Below are positions 37,006-45,893 of a stretch of 64,000 nucleotides of DNA, piece by piece (the first letter of the stretch is position 1; every line of letters begins with the position of its first letter). A program made the translations under genes and the position numbers. The DNA comes from CBDCYS01 sp965224215 (lineage in GTDB: Bacteria; Acidobacteriota; Terriglobia; Bryobacterales; UBA6623), in the NCBI GenBank assembly GCA_965224215.1, contig CBDCYS010000053.1:62001-126000 (forward strand). The letters run 5' to 3'. Below the pieces are notes generated by a model. The model was not told the DNA's origin. It made no database searches and saw only the letters and a list, made by a program, of their open reading frames with translations.

Positions 37006-38325
37006 CTACCCCCCGTTGAGCACGAAAAGCCGCTTTCGCTTATCCCGCTCAGCAATGACCAAGACGGCGCTGGTGCCGCGCCTCGCAAGAGCCTGCCGCA
37101 ATGCCGCCACGTTTCGGGCCGCCCGGCCGTTGACGAGAAGAACGCGGTCACCGGTCTGAAGACCCGCCTGCTGGGCCGGGCTGCCCGGCGCCACTGACGC
37201 AATGACAAACCCGCTGCCGGCCCCTTCGAAGGCCAAACCGCCGCTACTCGCAACTTCGGCGGAGGTGACCGCCTTTCCGCGGGCGGAGAGCCCGAACGAT
37301 CGCAAACCGGAGCCACGGCGAACGCCTATCTCGATCAACTCACGCGCCACCGGAAGCACCAGCGGCAGTAAGTCATCGATGCTCGCGACCTTCCGTCCGT
37401 CGAGCGAAACGATGAAGTCGCCTGGCAGCATTCCAGCGCGGTCAGCCACATCCCCCGTCCACACCTCGGTTACCTGCACGCCCTCGGCGAGAGTTTCCAG
37501 CGGTCCTGAGGGGCCTTCATCCGGGCTGTCAACGCGGCGCTCGATCCGAAAGCCGTAGCGCTCCAGCAGCTGCGACTCGAACGAGCCGGCCTCTTCGATC
37601 GCTGCATCGATTCTATCCGCCGCCATGGCTGCATAGCGATCGCCGCACCAAATCACCATCGCCACCAAGTTTCCATCCAGATCGAACAACCCGGCTCCGA
37701 GCATGCCTTTGCCGAGGCTGATGTTCCAAGTGATTTCCGGGAACTCGAATTCACCGCACGATGAGGGCGCCAATCCCCCGTAGATTCCGGGAGCGAAACT
37801 GTATCGGCCATCTGCCTGCCTTGCCACCGCGACAAGCCAATCACCGGAAACCAACAGACCTGGCTCCGTCATCCGCACCGGCTGGAATACCGGACTGGCA
37901 ACGACACGCAACGAGACGACGGGATTAGTCGGCGACACGGCGGTCGTCTCTGCCTCCACCTCACGCCCAGCCTGCCCTTGCTCTGAGGTGCGCACTCGGC
38001 TTGAAGCTGGAAACTGGCCCCGCGAAGCCGACGAGACCAGGGTTCCCTCTCCATCCCAGCAAATGCCGCTCGAATCCGCGTCCATCAGATAGACCAGATG
38101 CCGGGCGGCATTGGCCGCAACGTCGGAGAAGTAGGCGGCCATGTTTTGGACCGTTCGCCGCTGCGTCAGTTGCTCCAGCCGAACCAACTCGGCGGGGGAC
38201 GCAACCGTCTGCGACGAATCGTCCTTGCTCTTATTCGGCCGGGCCCAAATGCCCAGGATCAGAACGAGGCCAGCGGCGACGGCCAGCAGGACGACATACC
38301 TGCGATCAGTGTTTTCAGCCGGCAT
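37006..38325 (-). CDS. Membrane-anchored protein with trypsin-like remnant and two PDZ domains
   Basis: An N-terminal transmembrane segment (YVVLLAVAAGLVLILGIW) is followed by a protease-like region (about 45-235). Two PDZ domains lie at about 270-340 (VWTGDVADRAGMLPGDFIVS) and 370-430 (SVAPGSPAQQAGLQTGDRVL). No clear HtrA GNSGG active-site motif is visible, so it is probably a non-catalytic HtrA relative acting as scaffold or sensor in the periplasm. Length is 439 residues. Confidence 0.65.
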   Translation of the reverse strand: MPAENTDRRYVVLLAVAAGLVLILGIWARPNKSKDDSSQTVASPAELVRLEQLTQRRTVQNMAAYFSDVAANAARHLVYLMDADSSGICWDGEGTLVSSASRGQFPASSRVRTSEQGQAGREVEAETTAVSPTNPVVSLRVVASPVFQPVRMTEPGLLVSGDWLVAVARQADGRYSFAPGIYGGLAPSSCGEFEFPEITWNISLGKGMLGAGLFDLDGNLVAMVIWCGDRYAAMAADRIDAAIEEAGSFESQLLERYGFRIERRVDSPDEGPSGPLETLAEGVQVTEVWTGDVADRAGMLPGDFIVSLDGRKVASIDDLLPLVLPVARELIEIGVRRGSGLRSFGLSARGKAVTSAEVASSGGLAFEGAGSGFVIASVAPGSPAQQAGLQTGDRVLLVNGRAARNVAALRQALARRGTSAVLVIAERDKRKRLFVLNGG

Positions 38326-38490
38326 AGGTCGAGGCTCAACAGGGACGGTGGAGAGTTCCGGAACGGCCAGACGACTCTCACGGGAGATGGTCCCCGCGAT
38401 TCCGGGTCAACGGTACTGTCCCCGCGTGCTGGGCTTATTCTCCCATAAGGGTCGCACCCGGGGTTGAAACTCACTGGTTGCCACAGGCTC

Positions 38491-39709
38491 CTAGGCGTCG
38501 AAACTGGGCACGCGAAGTTGCTCACCGCTCTTGAGAGAGGACTGATGCGCGACAATCCCTGGCACGGTCATGGCCAGTGACTCGTACAAATCAATTACCG
38601 GCTCGCGATCTTCAACCAATGAGTTGATGAACTCGGCCGTTAGAAAAGTATGGCTGCCGTCGTGGCCGCTTGCGTGCCGCATTGCCTCTGGTAGCATATC
38701 GCTCTTCCAATAGTCGGGAACTTCGAGCCTGTCCGGCTCGGCAGTTCTGTCCAAAACGGTGGAGCGGGGAACCCAGGTGTCTGGATAGAGGCCGCCGACC
38801 TCCATATGCAATGTGCCGTTGTCGCCGAACCAGCGCGCCCGCTCCCCGTGCGCCCCAGTCAGCCAGAAAACATTACAGCGCACCATGTGGCCTCGATCGG
38901 TTTGCATCAGCGCGGACTGACACCAATAGGGATTGTCGTAGCGATTGTCGGTTAGCAGTGGGTGATTTTGTCCCCAGCCAAGGCAGGACACCCGCTCAAC
39001 ACGTTCTCGGCTGACACCAACCAGCAATCCCAGGCAGTGCGTTGGGTAGAGCATTGGCGGCAACCCCCAGCGCCAGGAGTGTGACCCGTCGGGATTGTAG
39101 AGCCGCGTCGATTTGTCAGTCAAGATCTTCTGCAGATCTCCCCGGTCGTGGTAGTACTCCAACTCGCTGTAGAAAAGCTCGCCGAATTCTTGCTGGTCGT
39201 AACGATTGCGAGCATAGATGCAGGCCTGCCGGTAATAGCTGGTCTCGGCCATCATGTAGCGAAGCCCGGTTTCCCGTTTGAGAGCGCGAAGCTTGTCGGC
39301 CTCTTCGAGCGACATCACCGCAGGCACTGCTGAGATGACGTGCAGTCCGCGCCTCATGCACATCTCCACATGGCGGTAGTGATCGGGCGCTCCGCTGAAG
39401 ACAGCGACCGCGTCGAGATTCCGCTGCTTGCCGAGCATCTCTTCACGGGATGGATAAAAGGTGTCGCAACGATAGGTGTCGCGCAGACGCCGGCGGCGGT
39501 CCTCGCGCAGGTCGGTCACCGCGGCGACGATGCAGTTAGGATGTTCATGCCAGTAGAAGGAGGTTCCGAACCCGCCCCCAAACGACGCTGATACGGATCT
39601 TTTTCGTTGAGCCGGTTGGCGCGGGCGACCCAGCGTTTGCGGAAACGGCGCTGGCAAGCGTAGCCGCGCTCAGCCCGGTCTGTCCCAGGAAACTGCGCCT
39701 TGTCGTCAC
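38491..39709 (-). pseudogene. Gfo/Idh/MocA-family oxidoreductase (Tat-exported), one-base frameshift
   Basis: AGAAAGGAG lies 7 nt before a GTG at 39709, which starts a Tat signal (TTRRSFLGQTGLSAATL). The frame reads KKIRISVV and then must shift by one base at AAA 39580-39582 (plus strand) to reach GGGFGTSFYWHEHPN, the nucleotide-binding glycine motif. The rest is an unbroken Gfo/Idh/MocA protein of about 380 residues with the catalytic-region lysine/histidine pattern (ISAVPAVMSLEEADKLRALK, YPTHCLG). Exported members are common in this phylum and act on sugars or cyclitols. The frameshift may be an assembly error. Confidence 0.75.
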
Positions 39710-39797
39710 GGTGATTCTCCTTTCTCGCAAGACACGTCCCTCATCGTCGACGGCTTGCCCATCAAATCGTTTTCAAGAACGTGCTCTCGGATTGTCG

Positions 39798-41006
39798 TCA
39801 GGAGCTCTCTTCGATAAGCTGGAATACTTCCTGGTCCCATTCGTTCAGCTCTCGAAACTCCACCTTGGGCGTCGACGGCTCGATCAATTTCCCAGCGCGA
39901 ACCAAAAACGACGGCACGATCATCCGCGAACCCTTCTCCATCCGGCAATGCGTATCTTCGAAGTCGAACTCTCCATCCTCGATATCGAAGACGAAAATGT
40001 CGGCTACCGTGCCGACTAGTAAAGTTCCTAGCTCGTTGTCCCGACCGATCGCCTTCGCCGGATTCCAGGTTGACTTGAGAATCACCTCTTCCAGCGACAT
40101 CCCGAGATGCAGAAACTTGGACATCGTCGTCGGCATGTCGAAGGCAAATCGTTCGACCGAGTAACGGTGAAGATCAGTGCTGATCGTGTCGGGCAAGAAG
40201 AAATATTCGAAAGCTTTCTTCGCGGTTTCAAAACTGAAGCTGCCGCAGCCGTGCCCGACGTCGAATAAGACGCCATTACGCCGAGCCGCTAGAGCGTCGG
40301 GGATGATGGAATCGTCCGCGAGAATCGTGTCGCCGCGGCCCTGGTAGCAATGAGTGATCACATCGCCGGGCCGAAGTCGCCGCAATATATCGGGCGTATC
40401 GGCTCCTTTCGCAAAGTGAACCATCATGGGCACGTCGATTGCCTCGGCGGCCTCGAGCGACAGGGCCAGAGCCTCTTTGCCATTGGCGCCCGACATCCTT
40501 TCGCCGAGCCGAACCTTGACGCCCAAAAGCAGCTCGCGGTGCTTTTCGATCAGGGCCGCCGTTTCTTTCGGCCTGGCGTAACGAATATCGAGAAGTTCGC
40601 CGACCGTCGCGGTGGGGATGCCTATCGCGGAAATGTTGAGATAGGCCAGCAGTTGAACTTCCGACCCTTCCAGGCGATCGCGGCGAAACTCGTCAAAGTT
40701 CAGAAAGCCCGTCGTACCCGCGTCCACAGCGGTCGTCACACCCGTTTTCAGGCAGATTGCCGGATCAATGCCGAACGCGCTTCCGGCGTACCAATGTCCG
40801 TGAAGATCGATCAGGCCGGGACAGAGATACTTCCCGCCGAGGTCACGAACATCCGCCCCGGAACCCGCGCTCAACGACTCACCGATCGCCGCGATCTTGC
40901 CGTCCTGGACCCCTACGTCGAAGACGCCGTCGATGTTCTGCGAAGGATCGATCACGTGCGCATTGCGCAGGACCAGGTCAAAGTTGTCGTTCATCTCATC
41001 CGGCAC
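39798..41006 (-). CDS. Amidohydrolase / deacetylase (dihydroorotase-like, EF_0837 type)
   Basis: Metal ligands of the amidohydrolase barrel are visible: HGH in CPGLIDLHGHWYAG, a carboxylatable lysine in LLGVKVRLGERM, histidines in MMVHFAKG and VITHCYQGRGD, and the catalytic aspartate in TISTDLHRY. Length is 402 residues from the GTG at 41006; an ATG four codons later is also possible. Family members hydrolyse amides or acetylated amino compounds in the cytoplasm. It is followed at 89 bp by the Tat-exported oxidoreductase on the same strand. Confidence 0.8.
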   Translation of the reverse strand: MPDEMNDNFDLVLRNAHVIDPSQNIDGVFDVGVQDGKIAAIGESLSAGSGADVRDLGGKYLCPGLIDLHGHWYAGSAFGIDPAICLKTGVTTAVDAGTTGFLNFDEFRRDRLEGSEVQLLAYLNISAIGIPTATVGELLDIRYARPKETAALIEKHRELLLGVKVRLGERMSGANGKEALALSLEAAEAIDVPMMVHFAKGADTPDILRRLRPGDVITHCYQGRGDTILADDSIIPDALAARRNGVLFDVGHGCGSFSFETAKKAFEYFFLPDTISTDLHRYSVERFAFDMPTTMSKFLHLGMSLEEVILKSTWNPAKAIGRDNELGTLLVGTVADIFVFDIEDGEFDFEDTHCRMEKGSRMIVPSFLVRAGKLIEPSTPKVEFRELNEWDQEVFQLIEESS

Positions 41007-41120
41007 AAGTCAGTTGCCTCCTCAGCTCGCCGACGGGCCCGCGTGATGAAGTTGCCCTTTTCGACCGCCCCGTCATTGTCGCCAAAAACGTGATGGGATG
41101 GGGATGCAGGCGGGCCCGTC

Positions 41121-42371
41121 TCAGGACTCCTCCTTATTTCCCCGCCCCGGCAGCCCCGCCGGGTTCTCGTGCACCCGCTCGTGCCGGCCATGTTTCATGG
41201 CCGCGGCCAGGCCGACAGCGGATTCGCCGAATCGATCCCGAAGCGCATCAGCGGCCGCCAGCGCCTGGCTCCACTTTTGCTTGCGGGGCGCCTCGACCCA
41301 GTTGAGCTGTCCCTCTTCGGAGTTAAGGGTCCCGACGTGAACGCCCAGCAAACGGACCGGCCGTCCTCGCTTCCAGTTCCGATTGAACAACTCTCGGACG
41401 GTTTCGAGGATCACCGTATCAAGCTGAGTCGCCTCCGAAAGCGAGTGAGCGCGCGTGATCGTCGAAAAATCCGAATAGCGCAGTTTGAGCTGAACGGTCC
41501 GGCCAAAAAGACGATGCTCGCGCAGACGCCGTGCAACGAGTTGCACTAGTTTGGCCAGCGTGGCATTGATCAACTCGCGGTCGGTTGTGTCTTCGCCAAA
41601 GGTAGTTTCGTGGCTAATGGACTTGGGCTCATCGCGAGTTCCGATAGCGCCTTCCAGCCAGGCGCCCGCGTCGAGCCCCTTTGCTTTGCCGCCTAGTGCC
41701 AGACCGGTCTTGCCCCAGTTGCTTTCCAAGAACCTTCGATCCAGCTTCGCGAGCTGTCCAATTGTTTGGATGCCAAGGCCGTGAAGACTCTTGCGGGCAA
41801 CCTTGCCGACGCCGGGGATCTTGCCGACCTGGAGCGGGGCCAGGAAAGTGGCCTCATTGCCAGGGACGACGAACAAGACGCCGTTCGGCTTGGCCAGCGC
41901 CGAGCAGATCTTGGCAACCAGACGCGACGTGCCCGCGCCGATTGAGCAGGGCAGTTGCGTGGCCTCCCAAATGGCTTCGTGAATTCTATGAGCGGCCTCG
42001 AGGGGCGGGCCGAAAAGGCGTCTCGAACCGCCCATGTCCAGGTACGCTTCGTCTATGGAAGCCATCTCTATTTTCGGAGAAAACTTTCCCAAGACAGCGT
42101 GCACTTTGTGTGCATAGTCGCGGTAACGATTGGGATGACCGGGCAGGAAAACCGCCTGTGGGCACAGGAGCGAAGCGCGCCGCAGCGGCATGGCGGAGTG
42201 GACGCCGAACTTTCGTGCCGCATAGGAGGCGGCCGACACAACGCCGCGTTGATTCGGGCGGCCGCCGACAACGACCGGCTTACCTTTCAGGCTCGGGTCG
42301 AAAAGCTCTTCGACCGAGACGAAGAAGGCGTCCATATCGACGTGAAAAATTGTTTGTTCCGATACGGCCAC
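41121..42371 (-). CDS. dinB: DNA polymerase IV (Y-family)
   Basis: The catalytic carboxylates are present in FHVDMDAFFVSVEE and SIDEAYLDM, and the little-finger/HhH region reads GKIPGVGKVARKSLHGLG. At 416 residues it has the full palm, fingers, thumb and little finger. Its C-terminal end (HGRHERVHENPAG) lacks an obvious clamp-binding motif. The enzyme carries out translesion synthesis. It is not in an obvious SOS operon; no LexA box was identified. Confidence 0.93.
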   Translation of the reverse strand: MAVSEQTIFHVDMDAFFVSVEELFDPSLKGKPVVVGGRPNQRGVVSAASYAARKFGVHSAMPLRRASLLCPQAVFLPGHPNRYRDYAHKVHAVLGKFSPKIEMASIDEAYLDMGGSRRLFGPPLEAAHRIHEAIWEATQLPCSIGAGTSRLVAKICSALAKPNGVLFVVPGNEATFLAPLQVGKIPGVGKVARKSLHGLGIQTIGQLAKLDRRFLESNWGKTGLALGGKAKGLDAGAWLEGAIGTRDEPKSISHETTFGEDTTDRELINATLAKLVQLVARRLREHRLFGRTVQLKLRYSDFSTITRAHSLSEATQLDTVILETVRELFNRNWKRGRPVRLLGVHVGTLNSEEGQLNWVEAPRKQKWSQALAAADALRDRFGESAVGLAAAMKHGRHERVHENPAGLPGRGNKEES

Positions 42372-42388
42372 CTAGGAATACCCGCCGA

Positions 42389-43441
42389 TCAAAGACCAAG
42401 CTCATCCACCGCGTAAGCAAGGGACGCGCGCACATTCTCGTCCTCGAGATTCAACCGCCGGTCAGCGTCCATTTCGCTCAGACGCGGCAATGCTTCTTCC
42501 CTCTGATTCTGGCGGACCCAGCTCAAAGCGCGCCCTACACGCCGGCCGGAAAGGTCAGGCAGGCTCATCCAGTAACCGTCGGTGAGAAACGGTACCTCTG
42601 TCGGATCATCGGTGATCACGTCCAGGCTGAAAGTAGCACCAGGCCTGGCCTGTCGAACAAACTGAACGATCCTCGGCAAATCAAGAATCCCTTGGCCCAG
42701 CGGGACTTCCACAATTCGAAAACCGTGCTCATACTCCTCGACCAATACGTCTTTGAGGTGAACGGAAAACGCGTAGGGAGCGAGTGCCTCTACGACCTCC
42801 ATGGGAGATTCGAGCAGAGCTAAGCCATTCGCCGGATCAATACAAACTCCCAAAAACTCGCTGCTGATGCGATTGACGAAACCGCCCAGCTCTTCGATCT
42901 GCAGATCTCGATGGTTTTCAAGCGCGAGGCGCATTCGCCGCTTCCGAAGCAGGGGCTCGGCGAGAGTCAACGACCTGTAGGCCTGTCCGGTGAACAGTCT
43001 GGCGGCCTCTTCGCTATCGAATGTTCTGTAGCGCGGACGGTCCATCATCGACGCCCGAACGACTGTAGCGCCTGAGTTCCGAGCGATCCGCAGCACATCC
43101 TGAAACTGTGACAAATCGCCCTGACCACGCGGCAGGGAAACCGAAACTTCTACGAACATACCCGCCGACTCAGCCGCTCTGCGCAGCTTGCCCGGCGAGC
43201 CCGCATCGATCCATTCCACAGGCACTTGGATACCGCGCGCCCCCTGTTCCTGGCAAACGCCCAAGAAGTTGACGGCATCCGCAAAAGCCTCGCCGGTTCC
43301 GGCGCTCTTTGAAGCACGGGCTGCCAAGCGGTATGATCCCCAGGTGATTCCCATCTGGCTGTGCGGCGCGGCCGCGGCGGAGGCCGCCAACCACATCGGA
43401 CTGCTTCCGGCAACCGAGAGCCACTGCCTGCGGTTCAGCAT
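42389..43441 (-). CDS. Exported sugar phosphate isomerase/epimerase-like TIM barrel
   Basis: A signal-like start (RRQWLSVAGSSPMWLAASAA) resembles a Tat signal with RRQW. The AP_endonuc_2-type barrel has ALENHRDLQIEELGG, GVCIDPANG and AFSVHLKDVLVE, which supply the usual E/D/H metal ligands. Length is 350 residues. Exported xylose isomerase-like proteins of this kind accompany Gfo/Idh/MocA proteins in Acidobacteriota and may act on rare sugars. It ends 18 bp before dinB on the same strand. Confidence 0.8.
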   Translation of the reverse strand: MLNRRQWLSVAGSSPMWLAASAAAAPHSQMGITWGSYRLAARASKSAGTGEAFADAVNFLGVCQEQGARGIQVPVEWIDAGSPGKLRRAAESAGMFVEVSVSLPRGQGDLSQFQDVLRIARNSGATVVRASMMDRPRYRTFDSEEAARLFTGQAYRSLTLAEPLLRKRRMRLALENHRDLQIEELGGFVNRISSEFLGVCIDPANGLALLESPMEVVEALAPYAFSVHLKDVLVEEYEHGFRIVEVPLGQGILDLPRIVQFVRQARPGATFSLDVITDDPTEVPFLTDGYWMSLPDLSGRRVGRALSWVRQNQREEALPRLSEMDADRRLNLEDENVRASLAYAVDELGL

Positions 43442-43780
43442 AATTTGTTCTCCAGATGGTCAAACATCTTGGTCATTCGTTGGCAAGACCCAAGCGGTCA
43501 AGGTTGGGAATCCCGGACTCGAAGCACACGCACCCAACAATCGCGGCGTTCAGATTCAGAATACGCTAAATACTCCGACCCGAGGAACGCCACGCCGCTG
43601 CGCGAATAAGTCGGCATATACTGCCGCAACACTTCTCCCCCATTCGTCTGTAGTATCACGTAGACCGCGTCGTGGATATCGTCGATCGAAAGGTTGGTAT
43701 TGACACTGACATTCCTTCAGGGTCGACTGCCAGTGAAGTGATAAGCCGCCCCCTCGCCGTCACGCGGTGGGAAGAGCGGC
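43442..43780. other. Intergenic region with a possible gene fragment
   Basis: On the minus strand about 43504-43720 can be read as NVSVNTNLSIDDIHDAVYV, then ILQTNGGEVLRQYMPTYS, up to RVRDSQP and a stop. It has no start codon of its own and a stop lies just upstream. It looks like the tail of a lost gene; the family is not recognised. Confidence 0.3.
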
Positions 43781-44074
43781 TTAGAACTCGATCGCGAACG
43801 ACTTGCGGGCTTGCACTGGAGCTTCCCTCTCCTCGACATTCTCAACCCGCCCGAATCGCGGGCCCGACAACAGCTGCTTCTTGAGCGCGGTCAGTTGCTT
43901 GAAGTCGCCAATCGCGTAGACTTCCACGGTCCCGTCGAAGCGGTTCTTGACGTAGCCAACAAGACCAAGCCGTTGTGCGCAGTCTTCGACGAAATAGCGA
44001 AACCCAACGCCCTGCACGCGGCCACGAACGGTGTACAGCCGAGCTCGTTCGCTGGTCGTATCCGCGCCTTCCAA
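43781..44074 (-). CDS. acyP: Acylphosphatase
   Basis: The 97-residue protein has the acylphosphatase signature VRGRVQGVGFRYFVEDCA, with the catalytic arginine in GFRYF, and the second motif GYVKNRFDGTVEVYA with the catalytic asparagine. It hydrolyses acyl phosphates such as carbamoyl or acetyl phosphate. It is a stand-alone cytoplasmic enzyme. Confidence 0.93.
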   Translation of the reverse strand: MEGADTTSERARLYTVRGRVQGVGFRYFVEDCAQRLGLVGYVKNRFDGTVEVYAIGDFKQLTALKKQLLSGPRFGRVENVEEREAPVQARKSFAIEF

Positions 44075-44094
44075 AGCTGGGGAATCCTTACACG

Positions 44095-44325
44095 ATGAAG
44101 AAAGAACTACCGCCTATCGGGAGAACCCCGTGCCCAATGCTGGACTCCAAGTCTCCCAGAATCAATATTGATGGACTTTGGCAAGGCCCGTGCATCAGTT
44201 GTCGAGTCATGCTACTGCCCGCCCTCATCCTCGGAGTACTGATCAGCTCTTTTACGATTGCGTTCGCACTGGAGTGGGGGCTTCTAGCGCTCATCATTCG
44301 GTTAATGGCGTGGACGCGCGGTTGA
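44095..44325 (+). CDS. Possible small membrane protein, unknown
   Basis: A 76-residue frame starts at an ATG with a GGGGA string about 14 nt upstream. It has one clear transmembrane segment (LLPALILGVLISSFTIAF) preceded by two cysteines (CISC). It is divergent from acyP. A short tandem repeat (GATGGCGTCGACGCGCG-like units) follows at about 44305-44340. No family is recognised, so the call is tentative. Confidence 0.35.
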   Translation: MKKELPPIGRTPCPMLDSKSPRINIDGLWQGPCISCRVMLLPALILGVLISSFTIAFALEWGLLALIIRLMAWTRG

Positions 44326-44550
44326 TGGCGTCGACGCGCGAATGACGGGGCAAGCCCGGAAGAACGGGCAGGGGGCGAATCCAATTGCCCGGAGTCCTTC
44401 GATGCTTTGGACGGTAAGATGCATTGATCCGGGACTCGCTGCTATCTAGTTCACCCAACCTGCGGGATAATTCCGACGACCATCGGCCCCCCCTGCGGCC
44501 GAGCCCGCTTTTAGCCCTGGGGCCCGCTTGCTAGCAGGGGTCGTTTGGGA

Positions 44551-44685
44551 TTACTTCCGTGCGCCGCGGCGCGGCTTCTTCACGCGGGATTGGCGCAGCT
44601 TCGCTGGTTTGCGTTTGGGTTTGGAAATGATGAACGTGCCGCTTCCGATCGGTTCACTTTTGTAGCCCTTGTCGTTGTCTGCCAT
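44551..44685 (-). CDS. 44-residue basic protein, unknown
   Basis: A GGAGCG ribosome-binding-like string precedes the ATG at 44685. The product begins MADNDKGYKSEPIGSGTF and ends in a strongly basic stretch (KPKRKPAKLRQSRVKKPRR). Such tiny basic proteins may bind nucleic acid or the ribosome. Codon use and the start context look real. The neighbours (an IS110 remnant and acyP) give no functional hint. Confidence 0.5.
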   Translation of the reverse strand: MADNDKGYKSEPIGSGTFIISKPKRKPAKLRQSRVKKPRRGARK

Positions 44686-44759
44686 ATCGCTCCTACGAAA
44701 TCCATTCTAGCCTAACGTCACGCCGGCGCGCAGGGTGTTGCGCCCCATAACAGCACCTT

Positions 44760-45235
44760 GAAGTGCAGCGCGGGCGCGCCCATGGCCGGCAATTGGGAAT
44801 TCGATTTGCCAGCTCGGCATGCTACGCCTGTGGAAGCTTCTAGCGATCGCTTTGCGCTTCGCGCTCGGGCCCCCGCGTGCCGCCAATCCCAGTCCCCAGC
44901 GCCGTAAGTCCGAGTCTTCCCCGTGATATCCCAGAATGTATTGCGAACATTGCACCAGCAGTCGCCGCAATAATCGGTCACCGCTTTTGGTAATACTCAA
45001 CTGCGGTGAGCGTTCGCCGGAGTCGCGGCGCTTGGGCCGCAGCCCCATCCGGGGCCCGGCGTCTCAACTGCTCCCGAGCCGCTGCGGATCGTTGTCCAGA
45101 TTCAACACGAATGCCAGCGAGGTGATCGGCCCCACTCCGCGGATCGAGCGAAAACGTTGCGTCGCGGGATACTTCTCCTCCGCCAGTTTCTCGATATGTT
45201 TGTCATAGCTAGCTGCGATGTTCCTGCTAGGTGTA
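44760..45235 (-). pseudogene. IS110-family transposase C-terminal remnant
   Basis: The minus strand encodes the Transposase_20 helix-hairpin-helix region (RSIRGVGPITSLAFVLNLD), then a TGA, then GLRPKRRDSGERSPQLSITK and RLLRRLLVQCSQYILGYHGE, as in IS110 transposases. The N-terminal DEDD catalytic domain is absent, and the end beyond KAIARSF is degenerate. No element ends are visible. It is a decayed remnant; the TGA most likely arose from CGA. Confidence 0.75.
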
Positions 45236-45306
45236 ACGGTGGGACCGGCAGGATTGGCGATTCCCTAATGGCGCCTTGCGCCGCTTCGTCCGCAGGGATC
45301 GTTGAA

Positions 45307-45341
45307 ACGCTGGGCCACGGGTGGAGACCCGCGCCCAGCGT
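45307..45341 (-). terminator. Hairpin downstream of the peroxiredoxin gene
   Basis: A 9-bp outer stem (ACGCTGGGC / GCCCAGCGT) encloses a further GGGT/ACCC pairing, about 30 bp after the peroxiredoxin stop. On the minus strand it is followed by a short TTTC. It is a reasonable intrinsic terminator for that gene. Confidence 0.5.
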
Positions 45342-45371
45342 GGAGATCAGAGGTGCCCCGATTACCAGGGT

Positions 45372-45893
45372 TTACTTGCCGATGCGGCTGCAAGCCGAGG
45401 CTGCGCCCGCGATATCTATCGCGCCGCCACCGGCTTCGACGTGTTCAATCTTTCCGTTCTTGCTAACGACGAAAGTGACGCGGTTTGACATGTTGCGCTC
45501 GGCGTTGTAGATGCCAAACTTCTTGGATGCGTCGCCGCTCGTATCACTGAGCAAAGCGAACTCCAGGCTCAAAGACTCGGCGAACTTCTTGTTGGTTTCC
45601 AGATCGTCGGTGCTGACTCCGAATACGACGGAATTGCTGTCGGTGAATTTGCTGATACCAGCCTGGTATCCTTGCATCTCGCGCGTTCAACCACCGGTGA
45701 AAGCTTTCGGGAAGAAGGCCAGCACGACATTCTTTTCCCCACGGTAATCGGACAGCTTCATCTGCCCACCGGCTGTGGACGGGATCGAGACGTCTGGGGC
45801 CATGTCGCCGACAGCAAGGGGAGCCGCGTTCGCTACGCCGGCACCCAGAGCAGCCATGCCCAATACGGCCTGTCTACGGGTAATCGAACTCAT
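45372..45893 (-). CDS. Tat-exported peroxiredoxin with in-frame UGA at the peroxidatic cysteine (candidate selenoprotein)
   Basis: A GGAGGAAAAA ribosome site precedes the ATG at 45893. A Tat-like signal (TRRQAVLGMAALGAGVANA) precedes a peroxiredoxin of the AhpC/TSA-BCP type: VLAFFPKAFTGG, then TGA (45687-45689, residue 69), then TREMQGYQAGISKFTDSN in the same frame to the stop at 45372. The family motif is FxPxAFTxxCTxE, so the UGA occupies exactly the catalytic cysteine position. No other frame break occurs over 173 residues. A conserved-looking cysteine remains near the C-terminus (ASACSRIGK) and might resolve the oxidised selenol. A hairpin 16 nt after the UGA (45654-45670) resembles a bacterial SECIS. 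The protein would reduce peroxides in the periplasm. The alternative is a Cys-to-stop mutation. Confidence 0.75.
45654..45670 (-). promoter_or_regulatory. Candidate bacterial SECIS hairpin
   Basis: Read on the minus strand, GATACCA - GGC - TGGTATC forms a perfect 7-bp stem starting 16 nt after the UGA. If the closing A-U pair opens, the loop is AGGCU, similar to the AGGUCU loop of the E. coli fdhF SECIS bound by SelB. The distance fits known bacterial elements. Folding and SelB binding are inferred. Confidence 0.6.

Noticed and set aside
45061..45070. In-frame TGA in the IS110 remnant as another selenocysteine codon
   Set aside because: The residue is not catalytic, no hairpin follows, and the gene is truncated and degenerate; a CGA-to-TGA change explains it.
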